From positions 27,128-91,127 of the forward strand of contig JAEETX010000002.1 of assembly GCA_016286665.1 (NCBI GenBank): a stretch of DNA of 64,000 bases, given 5' to 3'. Made by a program: the position numbers and the translations under genes. Source of the DNA: Oscillospiraceae bacterium. GTDB lineage: Bacteria; Bacillota; Clostridia; Oscillospirales; Oscillospiraceae. The stretch's first letter is position 1. Each line of letters opens with the position of its first letter. Positions 35,123 to 43,459 of the stretch are shown here, piece after piece. The notes under the pieces are model-generated. The model was not told the DNA's origin. It ran no database searches and was given only the letters and a program-made list of their open reading frames with translations.

Positions 35123-36956
35123 CGCACTTGCCCCCTTCCAGCAGGCGGTTCGCGCCGCAGCCCAGGCACTGTTTCCGGCAGTCGGGGCTGACGACGCCGC
35201 GTTCGGAGAGGTGCTTTTCCCGCAGGAGGTGGGTTTTTTGGACGCCGTCGTCGATCACATCCCAGGGCAAAAGCTCCTCCTCGCCCCGAAGGCGGCGCAC
35301 ATAGAAATCCGGATCCAGCCCGGCTTCCCGAAACGCCTGAAGCCAGGCGGCATAATCAAAATACTCCTCCCAGGCCTGAAGACCGCCGGAAGAAGCGAAC
35401 AGGCGCTCCAGTACCTTTCCCAGGCGGCGGTCCCCCACCGCAAGGGCCGCTTCGATATAGCTCACGTCCGGCTCATGCCAGGAATAGCTGATGGCCTTGG
35501 AGCGCATGGAATCCTTCAGCAGCTTCTGTTTGCGGATGAGCTCCTCACGGCTGTCCTGGGGAAACCACTGGAAGGGGGTCATGGGCTTGGGGATAAAGCA
35601 GGAGGTGGAAACGGTGATGCGCACGCCCCGGCTGCGGTTGGGCGTGGCTTCCCGCCAGACCTGCCAGACCTTATAGGCCAGGTCCGCGATGCCCAGCACA
35701 TCCTCGTCCGTCTCTGTGGGCAGGCCCAGCATGAAATAGAGCTTCACGCTGCTCCAGCCGCCGGAAAAGGCGGTGCGGCAGGCATTCAGCAGGTCCTCCT
35801 CCGTCACGTTTTTGTTGATGACGTCCCGCAGGCGCTGGGTGCCCGCTTCGGGCGCGAAGGTCAGGCCGCTGCGGCGCACCTTCTGCACCCGCTGCATCAG
35901 CTCGAGGGAGAAATTGTCTGCTCGCAGAGACGGCAGGGACAGGCTGACGCTCCTGGGCTCGCACCAATCCAGCAGGCCGTCGCACAGCGCGCCAAGCTCC
36001 TTATAATCGCTGGTGCTGAGGCTGGTGAGGCTGATTTCCTCATAGCCGGAACAGCGGAGGCTTTCGATCCCCTGGCGGATCAGGGTCTCCGCCCGCTTGG
36101 CCCGAACGGGCCGGTAAATATATCCCGCCTGGCAGAAGCGGCAGCCCCGGATGCAGCCCCGGAAAAGCTCCAGCATGGTCCGGTCATGAACGATCTCCGT
36201 GGAAGGGATGATGGTGCGGACAGGGAAATCCGCCCTGTCCAGGTCCTGCAGGATGCGCTTGCGCACATATGCCGGCGCGCCCTCCTTCGGCGTGACGGAA
36301 GCGATCCGTCCGTCCGGCTGATAGGTCACATCGTAAAGGGACGGAACATAGACGCCCTCGATCTGCGCGGCGGCGCTGAGAAACTCCCCCTTCGTCCATC
36401 CTTCCCGCTTGGCCCTGCGGTACAGCTCCGTCAGCTCCGCGTCCAGCTCCTCGCCCTCCCCGATGGCCGCAAGGTCGATGAAATCGGCGATGGGCTCCGG
36501 ATTGAACATGCAGGCGCCGCCGGCAAAAACGATGGGCTGCAGGTCCTTCCTGTCCTCGCTGCGCAGGGGGATGCCCGCCAGAGAAAGCATGTCCAGGATG
36601 CCGGTAAAGGACATCTCATAGCCCACGGAAAAGCCGATCAGGTCGAAATCCCGGATGGGGTCGCCGCTTTCCAGGGCATACAGCGGCACCTTCGCCGCGC
36701 GCATGGCCTCCGCCATGTCGCGCCAGGGCTCGAATACCCGCTCGCACCAGACGCCCGGCAGCTTGTTGAGCACGCCGTAGAGGATGCGCAGGCCCAGGTT
36801 GGACATGCCGATCTCATAGGTATCCGGAAAACAGAGGGCAAAGCGCACCTCTGTTTCTTCCTTGCTTTTGATGATCTCGCCGAATTCGCCGCCGGTATAG
36901 CGCGCCGGCTTCTGCACCTTCGGCAGGATCGCTTCCAATGACGGATGCATCCGCAT
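35115..36956 (-). CDS. TIGR03960-family radical SAM protein
   Basis: 613-residue radical SAM protein with an N-terminal cobalamin-binding-like region (FPDTYEIGMSNLGLRILYG). The Cx3Cx2C cluster motif is FRGCIRGCRFCQAGY, followed by RPVRAKRAETLI. A C-terminal Cys-rich motif is CRKQCLGCGANRLLEGGKC. The family occurs beside DUF2344 and ribosomal genes; the substrate is not known, though RNA modification is often suspected. ATG 36956 has AAGGA six bases upstream; ATG 36950 is an alternative. It has its own promoter (36983-37011). Confidence 0.92.
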   Translation of the reverse strand: MRMHPSLEAILPKVQKPARYTGGEFGEIIKSKEETEVRFALCFPDTYEIGMSNLGLRILYGVLNKLPGVWCERVFEPWRDMAEAMRAAKVPLYALESGDPIRDFDLIGFSVGYEMSFTGILDMLSLAGIPLRSEDRKDLQPIVFAGGACMFNPEPIADFIDLAAIGEGEELDAELTELYRRAKREGWTKGEFLSAAAQIEGVYVPSLYDVTYQPDGRIASVTPKEGAPAYVRKRILQDLDRADFPVRTIIPSTEIVHDRTMLELFRGCIRGCRFCQAGYIYRPVRAKRAETLIRQGIESLRCSGYEEISLTSLSTSDYKELGALCDGLLDWCEPRSVSLSLPSLRADNFSLELMQRVQKVRRSGLTFAPEAGTQRLRDVINKNVTEEDLLNACRTAFSGGWSSVKLYFMLGLPTETDEDVLGIADLAYKVWQVWREATPNRSRGVRITVSTSCFIPKPMTPFQWFPQDSREELIRKQKLLKDSMRSKAISYSWHEPDVSYIEAALAVGDRRLGKVLERLFASSGGLQAWEEYFDYAAWLQAFREAGLDPDFYVRRLRGEEELLPWDVIDDGVQKTHLLREKHLSERGVVSPDCRKQCLGCGANRLLEGGKCDA

Positions 36957-36982
36957 TTTCCTTCCTTCGGTATGGTACCGTC

Positions 36983-37011
36983 ACTATACACGATTTCCCG
37001 GGGAAAATCAA
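36983..37011 (-). promoter_or_regulatory. Promoter of the radical SAM/DUF2344 operon
   Basis: On the minus strand TTGATT (37006-37011), 17 bases, then TATAGT (36983-36988). The -35 box overlaps the last codons of the M50 protease gene, and the spacer holds a near-palindrome around CCCGGGG. Confidence 0.65.
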
Positions 37012-37601
37012 TCGCGCAGAAGGATTCTCAGCTGACGCAGAAGCAGCCAGATCCCGCAGAGGAACAGCTGCGGACTGCAAAGGATCCCCAGGGTGAGTGC
37101 GGCAAGGGCCGAGAGCAGGCCGAGCAGGCAGGAGAGCTTCTCCTGCCGGTCGACCGTCAGGAAACGCGGCAGGAGGCAGCGCAGCATCCGCTCGCCGTCC
37201 AGGCCGTAGGAAGGCAGAAGGTTGACAAGGCTGAGCGTCAGGCTCATGCCCGCGGCTGTGCGAAGGAATCCGCTCCCGGCGGAGCGAAGGCACAGCCAGA
37301 GGAGAAAACCCGCAGCCGGTCCCGCCGCGGCGCGCGCCAGCTCCTGTCGGGGACCCGGCTCCCCTCCGGCGCAGTAAAGGCATGCGCCGGAGATATCCAG
37401 GATCAGCCGGCGCGGAAGGCTCCCCTGTCCCAGGATCAGGGCCAGGTGCCCCAGTTCATGCGCTGCCGCGCCGATCGCGGCGGCTGCCAGCGCTTCTCCG
37501 CCGCAGAAAAACCCCGTCAGAGACAGGAGAAGGAGAAAACCGCCGCTGAGCTCCAGCCGGAAGACGCATTCCTTTTCCGGCAGAGACATTTCGTTTGACA
37601 T
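37008..37601 (-). CDS. M50-family membrane metalloprotease (site-2 protease type, SpoIVFB-like)
   Basis: 197-residue integral membrane protease with about five to six transmembrane segments. The zinc motif HELGH (H48, E49, H52) lies in one helix, and the third ligand Asp135 is in LLPSYGLDGERML, replacing the usual NPxDG pattern. Small M50 proteases of this shape include SpoIVFB, which releases sigma-K in the mother cell, so a sporulation role is plausible in an organism that also has sleB; this is inference. The open frame runs to 38594, but only as the antisense of xerC; ATG 37601 is chosen, with a weak AGGA site. ATG 37589 is an alternative. Confidence 0.8.
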   Translation of the reverse strand: MSNEMSLPEKECVFRLELSGGFLLLLSLTGFFCGGEALAAAAIGAAAHELGHLALILGQGSLPRRLILDISGACLYCAGGEPGPRQELARAAAGPAAGFLLWLCLRSAGSGFLRTAAGMSLTLSLVNLLPSYGLDGERMLRCLLPRFLTVDRQEKLSCLLGLLSALAALTLGILCSPQLFLCGIWLLLRQLRILLRD

Positions 37602-37622
37602 ACCGTCGCATCCTGTTATAAT
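37595..37622 (+). promoter_or_regulatory. Promoter of the xerC-MBOAT-DHHW operon
   Basis: Perfect TTGACA (37595-37600), 16 bases, perfect TATAAT (37617-37622). The -35 box lies within the first codons of the divergent M50 protease gene, so transcription of the two is likely to interfere. Confidence 0.8.
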
Positions 37623-37664
37623 ATAAGTTATTCCACTGGTTTGGGTATTCCCGGGGAGGGCAGC

Positions 37665-38666
37665 ATGGATTATCGGGACGAAGCGCCGGAGATCATCCGG
37701 GATTTCCTCAGCTATCACGAGGTCGTTCGGGGCCACTCCCGCAAGACCATCGATGAATACTATCTCGATCTGCGGACCTTTCTCCGCTTTCTGAAGCTTC
37801 GCCGCGGCCTCGCGCCGAAATCCACGCCCTTCGAGGAGATCGGCATCTCCGACGTGGACCTCACGTTTCTCGGCGCGCTCACCAAGACCGAGGTCTATGA
37901 TTTCATGAGCTTCCTCGGACGGGACCGGATAAAGAATCCCCAGAGCCGGGAGGCGGAATACGGTCTCTCCCCCGCTTCCCGCGCCCGGAAGCTGGCGACC
38001 CTTCGCTCGCTCTACAAATATCTGACGATCAAGACGGGCAAGCTGGAAAAGAATCCCCTGGACGGCTTTGATTCTCCCAAGCTCCGCCGCAGTCTGCCCA
38101 AGTATCTGAGCCTGGAGGAGAGCATTTCCCTCCTCAACAGCGTGGGCGGGCGCAATCCGGAGCGGGACCGCTGCATCCTCACCGTTTTTCTCAACTGCGG
38201 CCTGCGCATCAGCGAGCTCGTCGGCCTCAACCTCAGCGACGTCAGCGAGAACCGACTGCGGGTCGTGGGCAAGGGCGACCGGGAACGCGTCGTTTACATG
38301 AATCAGGCGGTGGCGGACGCCATCAACGCCTATCTCCCCCTGCGGAAGAAATACGGCACGGGGACGACGGCGGCGCTTTTCGTCTCCGAGCGGGGGGAAC
38401 GGATCGCCCGCAGCACGGTCCACCGGCTGGTGAAGGTGCACCTGGGGGAAGCGGGGCTGGAACAGGACGGCTACAGCGCCCACAAGCTGCGGCATACCGC
38501 GGCTACCCTGATGCTCCGCAACGGAGTGGATGTGCGCACCCTGCAGGAGCTGCTGGGCCATGAGCACCTGAACACCACGGAAATCTACACCCACATCGAA
38601 AACACGGACCTTCGGCAGGCCGCCGACGCGAATCCCCTGGCAAAATACAAACCGGAGAAAGGATAA
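37665..38666 (+). CDS. Site-specific tyrosine recombinase, XerC/XerD family
   Basis: Tyrosine recombinase of 333 residues with an N-terminal SAM-like core-binding domain and C-terminal catalytic domain. All catalytic residues are visible: R181 (GLRISEL), K203 (GKGDRE), H273 and R276 (HKLRH), H299 (GHEH) and nucleophile Y308 (EIYTHI). It could be the chromosome dimer recombinase or a dedicated one; no dif site was identified here. ATG 37665 is chosen for its GGGAGG site five bases upstream. It heads an operon with cell-surface genes, an odd setting for chromosome-dimer resolution. Confidence 0.92.
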   Translation: MDYRDEAPEIIRDFLSYHEVVRGHSRKTIDEYYLDLRTFLRFLKLRRGLAPKSTPFEEIGISDVDLTFLGALTKTEVYDFMSFLGRDRIKNPQSREAEYGLSPASRARKLATLRSLYKYLTIKTGKLEKNPLDGFDSPKLRRSLPKYLSLEESISLLNSVGGRNPERDRCILTVFLNCGLRISELVGLNLSDVSENRLRVVGKGDRERVVYMNQAVADAINAYLPLRKKYGTGTTAALFVSERGERIARSTVHRLVKVHLGEAGLEQDGYSAHKLRHTAATLMLRNGVDVRTLQELLGHEHLNTTEIYTHIENTDLRQAADANPLAKYKPEKG

Positions 38667-38677
38667 AAGAACATCTT

Positions 38678-40066
38678 ATGGTCTTTTCCAGCCTGCTGTT
38701 TCTCTTTTTCTATCTGCCGGTCACCCTGGCGATCTACTACCTTGCTCCGTCCCGCTGGCGGAATCTGTGGCTGTTCATCGTCAATCTCGTCTTCTACGGC
38801 TGGGGCGAACCCGTCTATGTGGCGCTGATGGTTTTTTCCATCGCCGTGAACTACGCTGCCGGTTATCTGGTGGACCTGCACAGGGACAAAGCAAAGCGCA
38901 TCCTGATCCTGAACGCCGTGATCAACCTGGGACTGCTGTTCTTCTTCAAATACTATGACTTTCTGGCGCTGAACCTGAGCCGGCTCCCCGGTCTCGGCTT
39001 TTTCCATCCCCTGGGCGTCACCCTGCCCATCGGCATTTCCTTTTACACCTTTCAGAATATGTCCTACCCCATCGACGTATGCCGCGGCGACGCCCGCTCC
39101 CAGCGGAGCTTCATCCGCTACGGGACCTATGTCGCGCTCTTTCCCCAGCTCATCGCCGGCCCCATCGTCCGCTACAAGGATATCGCCGATCAGCTGGATT
39201 CCCGGCGGGAAACAAAGGCGAAATTCGCCTCCGGCGTGGGCCGCTTCTGCATCGGACTGTCGAAAAAGGTCCTTCTGGCGAACAACATCGGCGCCCTGTG
39301 GGACGTTTACAAGGCCATGGACCCGGCTTCTCTCTCCGCGGCGGACGCCTGGCTGGGAGCGCTGGCTTTCACCTTTCAGATCTACTTCGACTTTTCCGGC
39401 TACAGCGACATGGCCATCGGTCTCGGGCGGATGCTGGGCTTCGACTTTGTGGAAAACTTCAACTATCCCTATATTTCCCGCAGCGTCACGGAATTCTGGC
39501 GGCGCTGGCATATCTCCCTTTCCACCTGGTTCCGGGACTATGTTTACATCCCCCTGGGCGGCAACCGCCGGGGAAAGGGCCGCCAGATCCTCAACCTGCT
39601 GATCGTCTGGACCCTCACCGGCATCTGGCACGGCGCCAGCTGGAATTTCCTCCTGTGGGGCCTGTATTACGCGCTCCTGCTGGTTCTGGAAAAGGTTTTC
39701 CTCTATGACAGGCTGATGAGGGCCCCCGGCTGGGTGGGGCATATCTACGCGCTGATCCTGGTGATCGTGGGCTGGGTGCTCTTCAGCGTGGAGGACCTTT
39801 CAAGCTGTATCCTCTATCTCCGCAGCATGTTCTTCGGCGGAGCGGGGCTCTGCTCCACCACCTTCCTCTACTATCTGCGCTCCTTCGCCCCCGGCATCGC
39901 CGTCATGATCCTGGCCTCCACGCCGCTGGCGAAGCGGCTGTACGCGTGCCTGCCGCAAAAGCTGTCGCGGGTTTTGAATCCGGTGCTGGTGCTGGCTTCC
40001 CTCCTCCTCTGCACCGCTTATCTCGTGGACAGCACCTATAATCCCTTCCTGTATTTCCGCTTTTGA
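38678..40066 (+). CDS. MBOAT-family membrane O-acyltransferase (AlgI/DltB-like)
   Basis: 462-residue polytopic acyltransferase with around ten transmembrane helices. It has the family's FFKYYDF, PIGISFYTFQNMSY, FDFSGYSDMAIGLG and FWRRWHISLSTWFRDYVYIPLGGNR blocks, and the catalytic His318 in GIWHGASWNF. Such proteins move acyl (mostly acetyl) groups across the membrane onto exopolysaccharide or wall polymers. The adjacent DHHW gene supplies the extracytoplasmic transferase expected in AlgI/AlgX-type systems. Eleven bases after xerC; the upstream AAAGGA is rather far from ATG 38678. Confidence 0.94.
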   Translation: MVFSSLLFLFFYLPVTLAIYYLAPSRWRNLWLFIVNLVFYGWGEPVYVALMVFSIAVNYAAGYLVDLHRDKAKRILILNAVINLGLLFFFKYYDFLALNLSRLPGLGFFHPLGVTLPIGISFYTFQNMSYPIDVCRGDARSQRSFIRYGTYVALFPQLIAGPIVRYKDIADQLDSRRETKAKFASGVGRFCIGLSKKVLLANNIGALWDVYKAMDPASLSAADAWLGALAFTFQIYFDFSGYSDMAIGLGRMLGFDFVENFNYPYISRSVTEFWRRWHISLSTWFRDYVYIPLGGNRRGKGRQILNLLIVWTLTGIWHGASWNFLLWGLYYALLLVLEKVFLYDRLMRAPGWVGHIYALILVIVGWVLFSVEDLSSCILYLRSMFFGGAGLCSTTFLYYLRSFAPGIAVMILASTPLAKRLYACLPQKLSRVLNPVLVLASLLLCTAYLVDSTYNPFLYFRF

Positions 40067-40074
40067 GGTGACCG

Positions 40075-41196
40075 ATGAAGAAACAGAGCCGGGGCGTGCT
40101 GCCCGTGATCTTGTGTTTTGCGCTCTTTCTCGGCGCCGGGCTGCTCCTCCACCTCGCGCTGCCCGACCACAGCCGCAGCGAGAATGAAAACCGCATGCTG
40201 GCTTTCGCGCCGAAATTCACGCTGAAAACGCTGTTTTCCGGCGGCTTTACCGAGGATTTCGAGGATTACATCACCGATCAGTTCCCCTTTCGGGACAGCT
40301 GGCTGGATTTGAAATCGCGGACAGAGCGCCTCATGGGAAAGACGGAAAACAACGGCGTATTCTTCTGTCGGGAGGACACCCTCATTTCCCGCTTCCGGCC
40401 GCCGAAGGCTTCGGCGGTGGAGGGCGGCGTCCGGGCGGTGAACGCCCTGGCGGCAAACACCGGCATTCCCGTATGCCTGGCGCTGATCCCCTCGGCTGCG
40501 GAAATCTGGTCTGACCGGCTGCCCGCCAACGCCGACACCGCCGACCAGGCGGCGCTCATCCGAAGCATCTATGATGCGGTGGACGTGAAAACGGCGGATA
40601 TCCTCTCCGCGCTGCGGGAACACGCTTCGGAGAGCGTCTATTACCGCACGGACCACCACTGGACGACCCTGGGCGCTTATTACGGTTATGCCGCCACGGC
40701 GGCGGCCCTGGGCCTGACGCCCGGGAACCCGGAGGACTATCGGCCGGAAACCGTCAGCGATTCCTTCTACGGCACCGTCTATTCCTCCTCCGGCGTCCGA
40801 TGGGTGAAGCCGGACAGCATCCAGACCTTCGTTCCCGCGGGGGATGCGGAGCTGACGCGCTACGACACTTCGGAAGGGACCGTAAGCCCGATTTACGACG
40901 TCGGAAAGCTGGAAACCAAGGATAAATACAGTATGTTCCTGGGCGGGAACACCTCCCGGCTGGTGATCCGAACCGGCCATGCGGGCGGGAAGCTGCTGGT
41001 GATCCGGGATTCCTATGCCGACTGCGAGCTCCCTTTCTTTTTTGAACACTATTCGGAAATCCACGTGCTGGACCTGCGCTACTACCGGCAGAGCGTTTCC
41101 GCCTACGCCTCGGAAGGCGGCTTCGACGCGATCCTGGTCAGCTACAGTCTCGCCGATTTTGTCACCGATACTTCCGTATTTCTGATGGGTACCTGA
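40075..41196 (+). CDS. DHHW-family (AlgX/AlgJ-like) extracytoplasmic acyltransferase partner
   Basis: 373-residue protein with an N-terminal membrane anchor (VILCFALFLGAGLLLHLAL) and an SGNH-like extracytoplasmic domain. The family name motif DHHW is at 193-196 (RTDHHWTTLG), and the candidate Ser nucleophile is in VIRDSYADC. Such proteins accept the acyl group from the MBOAT partner and place it on a polymer. ENENRMLAFAPKF and DQFPFRDSW are typical N-terminal family segments. It follows the MBOAT gene by eight bases. The target polymer is not known; no glycan-synthesis genes are next to it. Confidence 0.92.
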   Translation: MKKQSRGVLPVILCFALFLGAGLLLHLALPDHSRSENENRMLAFAPKFTLKTLFSGGFTEDFEDYITDQFPFRDSWLDLKSRTERLMGKTENNGVFFCREDTLISRFRPPKASAVEGGVRAVNALAANTGIPVCLALIPSAAEIWSDRLPANADTADQAALIRSIYDAVDVKTADILSALREHASESVYYRTDHHWTTLGAYYGYAATAAALGLTPGNPEDYRPETVSDSFYGTVYSSSGVRWVKPDSIQTFVPAGDAELTRYDTSEGTVSPIYDVGKLETKDKYSMFLGGNTSRLVIRTGHAGGKLLVIRDSYADCELPFFFEHYSEIHVLDLRYYRQSVSAYASEGGFDAILVSYSLADFVTDTSVFLMGT

Positions 41197-41219
41197 CCCT
41201 CGGACGGAAAGGAGAAACT

Positions 41220-42692
41220 ATGAAACGCAGCAATCATCCGGCGGAGAATCCCCTGACAGAACAACTGGTCCTTTTCTGCGCAGCCCTGGCGCTGGTGCTT
41301 CTGATCGTCGCCTGGGTCCTGAGCGGGAATGCGCTTATGCGGTTCATCCTCTCTGTCCTCAGCTTCCTCGTCTCTCTCTTTGCCCTCAAGGATGAGCTTC
41401 TCGCGGCCATCCGGGAAAAGGATCTGGGTTCCGGCCTTATTCTGCTGATCGTCTCAGGAATCATCTGCATCTGCACCGGAACGGCGGTCTATGCCGCTCT
41501 GGCGATGCTGATCCGGCTGCTCGCCGGTCTGGTGCTGCCCAGGCTGCGCGCCGGCGTCCTCCGTCTGCTGGATACGCGCCGTGAACTGAATCCCCTGAAG
41601 GAGAGCCTGCCCGCCGTTCAGACGAAGACCATTCTGGTGCATCCTCATGAACAGCTGCTGAAAAACTATCTGACCTATCTGATGGTCCTGCTGGCGGCCC
41701 TGGTCGCCATTCTCTCCGTCCTTCTCTCCGAGCTTTCCGTTGCGGACGCTCTGAGCAGAGCCGCCGTGATCCTCGCCCTGGGCGGCACCTTCCCGCTCTT
41801 TGCCGCCTTTCCCCTCAGCGACTATGCCGCCGTTCTCTGTGCCGGTGAATCCGGCGTTCTGTTCCGCAGGGACACCATCACCCGTCTCATGGGCCTGAAG
41901 CTTGCCTGTGTCAAAACGCAGGAGCCCGTTGACGTCGGCACCGCCGCCGTGTTCCCCGCAAGGCCGGAGGCTGTCGGCCCCGAGCTGATGCTGCGCCTGG
42001 CCGCCACCGCCTGCGCCGACACGGAGCTGGACGCTGCGGAGAAGCTGGCGGCCGTCAGCAAGAATACCAGCAGCGCCGATATCGAACGCAAGGTGCTCCC
42101 TGGGCTGGGCGTCGTCGCCCGCGTCAAGGATATCACGGTGCTGGCGGGCAGTGCCGAATTCATGAAGCGCTCCGGCCTCTCCGTTCTCCCCTTCCCCGAA
42201 AACGCCCAGGTCCTCCACATGGGCGTCAACGGTCACTATGTGGGCTGCATCGACTTTTCCGAATCTCAGCAGGCCGAAGACTGCGAGAAGGCCTTGGACA
42301 GCGCCGGCTTCTTCCGCTTCAAGGATGCGCTGGAAGCAAGCGAAAAGCGGCTTCCTGGAGAAAAGCTCCTCTATGTCCGCCCGGCTTCGGAGCACCTCTC
42401 CGGCCAGAAGGACGACCTTTCCGCTGCCGCCGGCGTTCTGGACCGCTTCGACCAGATCACCATGGAACGCGCCGGACGTGCCGGCGTCGCCGCCCTGATG
42501 GAGCAGTTGGGCTGCGCCAGGCTGGGCCGCAAGGGCATCCTGCTGGTCGCCCTGATCGTGAAAGCCTTCCTGTTCCTGCTGACGGTTTTCGGCATCTGCC
42601 CCCTGTGGCTTGCGGTCCTGCTGGAAACGGCGGCGGTCGCCTTCACCTATCGCTACTGCGTCCGGCTTCTGGATTATCTCAGCAAATACTGA
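41220..42692 (+). CDS. Catalytically dead P1B-type ATPase-like membrane protein (pseudo-ATPase)
   Basis: 490-residue membrane protein not obvious at first sight. From residue 151 it aligns with heavy-metal P-type ATPases of the CadA/ZntA kind: a helix pair, then PLSDYAAVLCAGESGVLF (198-215), which matches without gaps the PLS-x-GVLF stretch that follows the CPC ion motif. Here CPC is replaced by GTF (189-191), and DKTGTLT by VKTQEPV (231-237), so the phosphorylated Asp is lost. LPGLGVVARVKDITVLAGSAEF (part, 293-314) matches the nucleotide-domain end. No TGE actuator loop, no GDGxND and no HP motif are found. The final helix pair ends in WLAVLLETAAVAF like the family. The role is unknown; perhaps a scaffold or regulator. 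Good AAAGGAG site; last gene of the xerC operon. Confidence 0.75.
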   Translation: MKRSNHPAENPLTEQLVLFCAALALVLLIVAWVLSGNALMRFILSVLSFLVSLFALKDELLAAIREKDLGSGLILLIVSGIICICTGTAVYAALAMLIRLLAGLVLPRLRAGVLRLLDTRRELNPLKESLPAVQTKTILVHPHEQLLKNYLTYLMVLLAALVAILSVLLSELSVADALSRAAVILALGGTFPLFAAFPLSDYAAVLCAGESGVLFRRDTITRLMGLKLACVKTQEPVDVGTAAVFPARPEAVGPELMLRLAATACADTELDAAEKLAAVSKNTSSADIERKVLPGLGVVARVKDITVLAGSAEFMKRSGLSVLPFPENAQVLHMGVNGHYVGCIDFSESQQAEDCEKALDSAGFFRFKDALEASEKRLPGEKLLYVRPASEHLSGQKDDLSAAAGVLDRFDQITMERAGRAGVAALMEQLGCARLGRKGILLVALIVKAFLFLLTVFGICPLWLAVLLETAAVAFTYRYCVRLLDYLSKY

Positions 42693-42705
42693 TGCGTCAG
42701 AACGG

Positions 42706-42735
42706 ACCGGCGGCAGCCAAAAGGCTGCCGCCGGT
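42706..42735. terminator. Perfect hairpin between convergent genes
   Basis: Thirteen-base perfect stem (ACCGGCGGCAGCC against its complement) with an AAAA/TTTT loop, between the stops of the pseudo-ATPase and sleB. It lacks a U-tract on either side, so it may end transcripts weakly or protect 3' ends. Confidence 0.6.
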
Positions 42736-42739
42736 TAGT

Positions 42740-43399
42740 TCATGCGCAGAACCTGTGCTTTCCGATGGTGAGGATCAGGGGCCGGGACCAGATCCAGGCG
42801 CTGGTGGCCGTATGGGGATTGAAATAGTAGATCGCGCCGCCGGTAGGGTCCCAGCCGTTCAGGGCGTCGTCCGCCGCCCGGTAGGCGCTCTCCGCCACCG
42901 GCTGGTTGAACTGGCCGTCGGTGATGCAGCTGAAGGCTCCGGACTGATAGATCACGCCGGGGATGGTGTTGGGAAAAGAAGGGTGCCTGACCCGGTTGAG
43001 CACCACCGCGCCTACCGCCACCTGCCCCACATAGGGTTCTCCCCTGGCCTCCGCGGAAATCAGCCGCGCCAGCAGCGCGCGGGTATTCCTGTCCGCGCTG
43101 GCGGACGGAACCCGGATGCCCAGGGCCGCCAGGGTCTTTTCGCCGCAGATGCCGTCCGCGACGAGCCCCTTTGCCCGCTGAAATTTCTTTACCGCCGCCG
43201 TGGTGCGGCTGCCGTAGATGCCGTCCACCGTGTAGGTATAATACCCCGCGCTTTTCAGCGTCTGCTGGATTTTCGTGACCACGCTGCCGCTGGATCCCTG
43301 CCTGTAGGCCACCGCCTCCGCCCGCTGGCTGAAGGAGATCAGCAGGATATTGACGAGAAACAAAGCGGCCAGGGCCGCCGTCAGTTTTGCTTTTTTCAT
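42740..43399 (-). CDS. sleB: Spore cortex-lytic enzyme SleB-type cell wall hydrolase
   Basis: 219-residue secreted hydrolase that opens the spore cortex during germination. A signal peptide (about 1-29, ending QRAEA) is followed by a peptidoglycan-binding domain (SVVTKIQQTLKSAGYYT, DGICGEKTLAALG) and a Hydrolase_2 lytic transglycosylase domain with catalytic Glu117 in ISAEARGEPYVGQVAV. The GAIYYFNPHTATSAW segment is typical of SleB. Its presence is the best sign that the organism makes spores. The ribosome site GGAGGAG lies inside a strong hairpin (43403-43440). No ypeB is next to it; the neighbour upstream is thrS. Confidence 0.92.
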   Translation of the reverse strand: MKKAKLTAALAALFLVNILLISFSQRAEAVAYRQGSSGSVVTKIQQTLKSAGYYTYTVDGIYGSRTTAAVKKFQRAKGLVADGICGEKTLAALGIRVPSASADRNTRALLARLISAEARGEPYVGQVAVGAVVLNRVRHPSFPNTIPGVIYQSGAFSCITDGQFNQPVAESAYRAADDALNGWDPTGGAIYYFNPHTATSAWIWSRPLILTIGKHRFCA

Positions 43400-43402
43400 A
43401 CA

Positions 43403-43440
43403 TCGGCTCCTCCGTACGGTTTATTGTACGGAGGAGCCGA
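43403..43440 (-). promoter_or_regulatory. Hairpin burying the sleB ribosome-binding site
   Basis: Fifteen-base perfect inverted repeat (43403-43417 against 43426-43440) with an eight-base loop. On the sleB strand the downstream arm contains GGAGGAG, three bases plus T before the ATG at 43399 region, fully paired with CTCCTCC. There is no U-tract, so it is less like a thrS terminator than a translational control element. Confidence 0.65.
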
Positions 43441-43459
43441 AAAACTATGTCAGGAAAAA

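Noticed and set aside
37665-38594. N-terminal extension of the M50 protease frame opposite xerC
   Set aside because: The first 330 residues of that frame are the antisense of xerC. The membrane protease begins only at 37601.
41220-42692. Working heavy-metal ATPase
   Set aside because: Resemblance is real but the ion-binding CPC, phosphorylated Asp, actuator loop and hinge motif are all absent, so transport by ATP hydrolysis is not credible.
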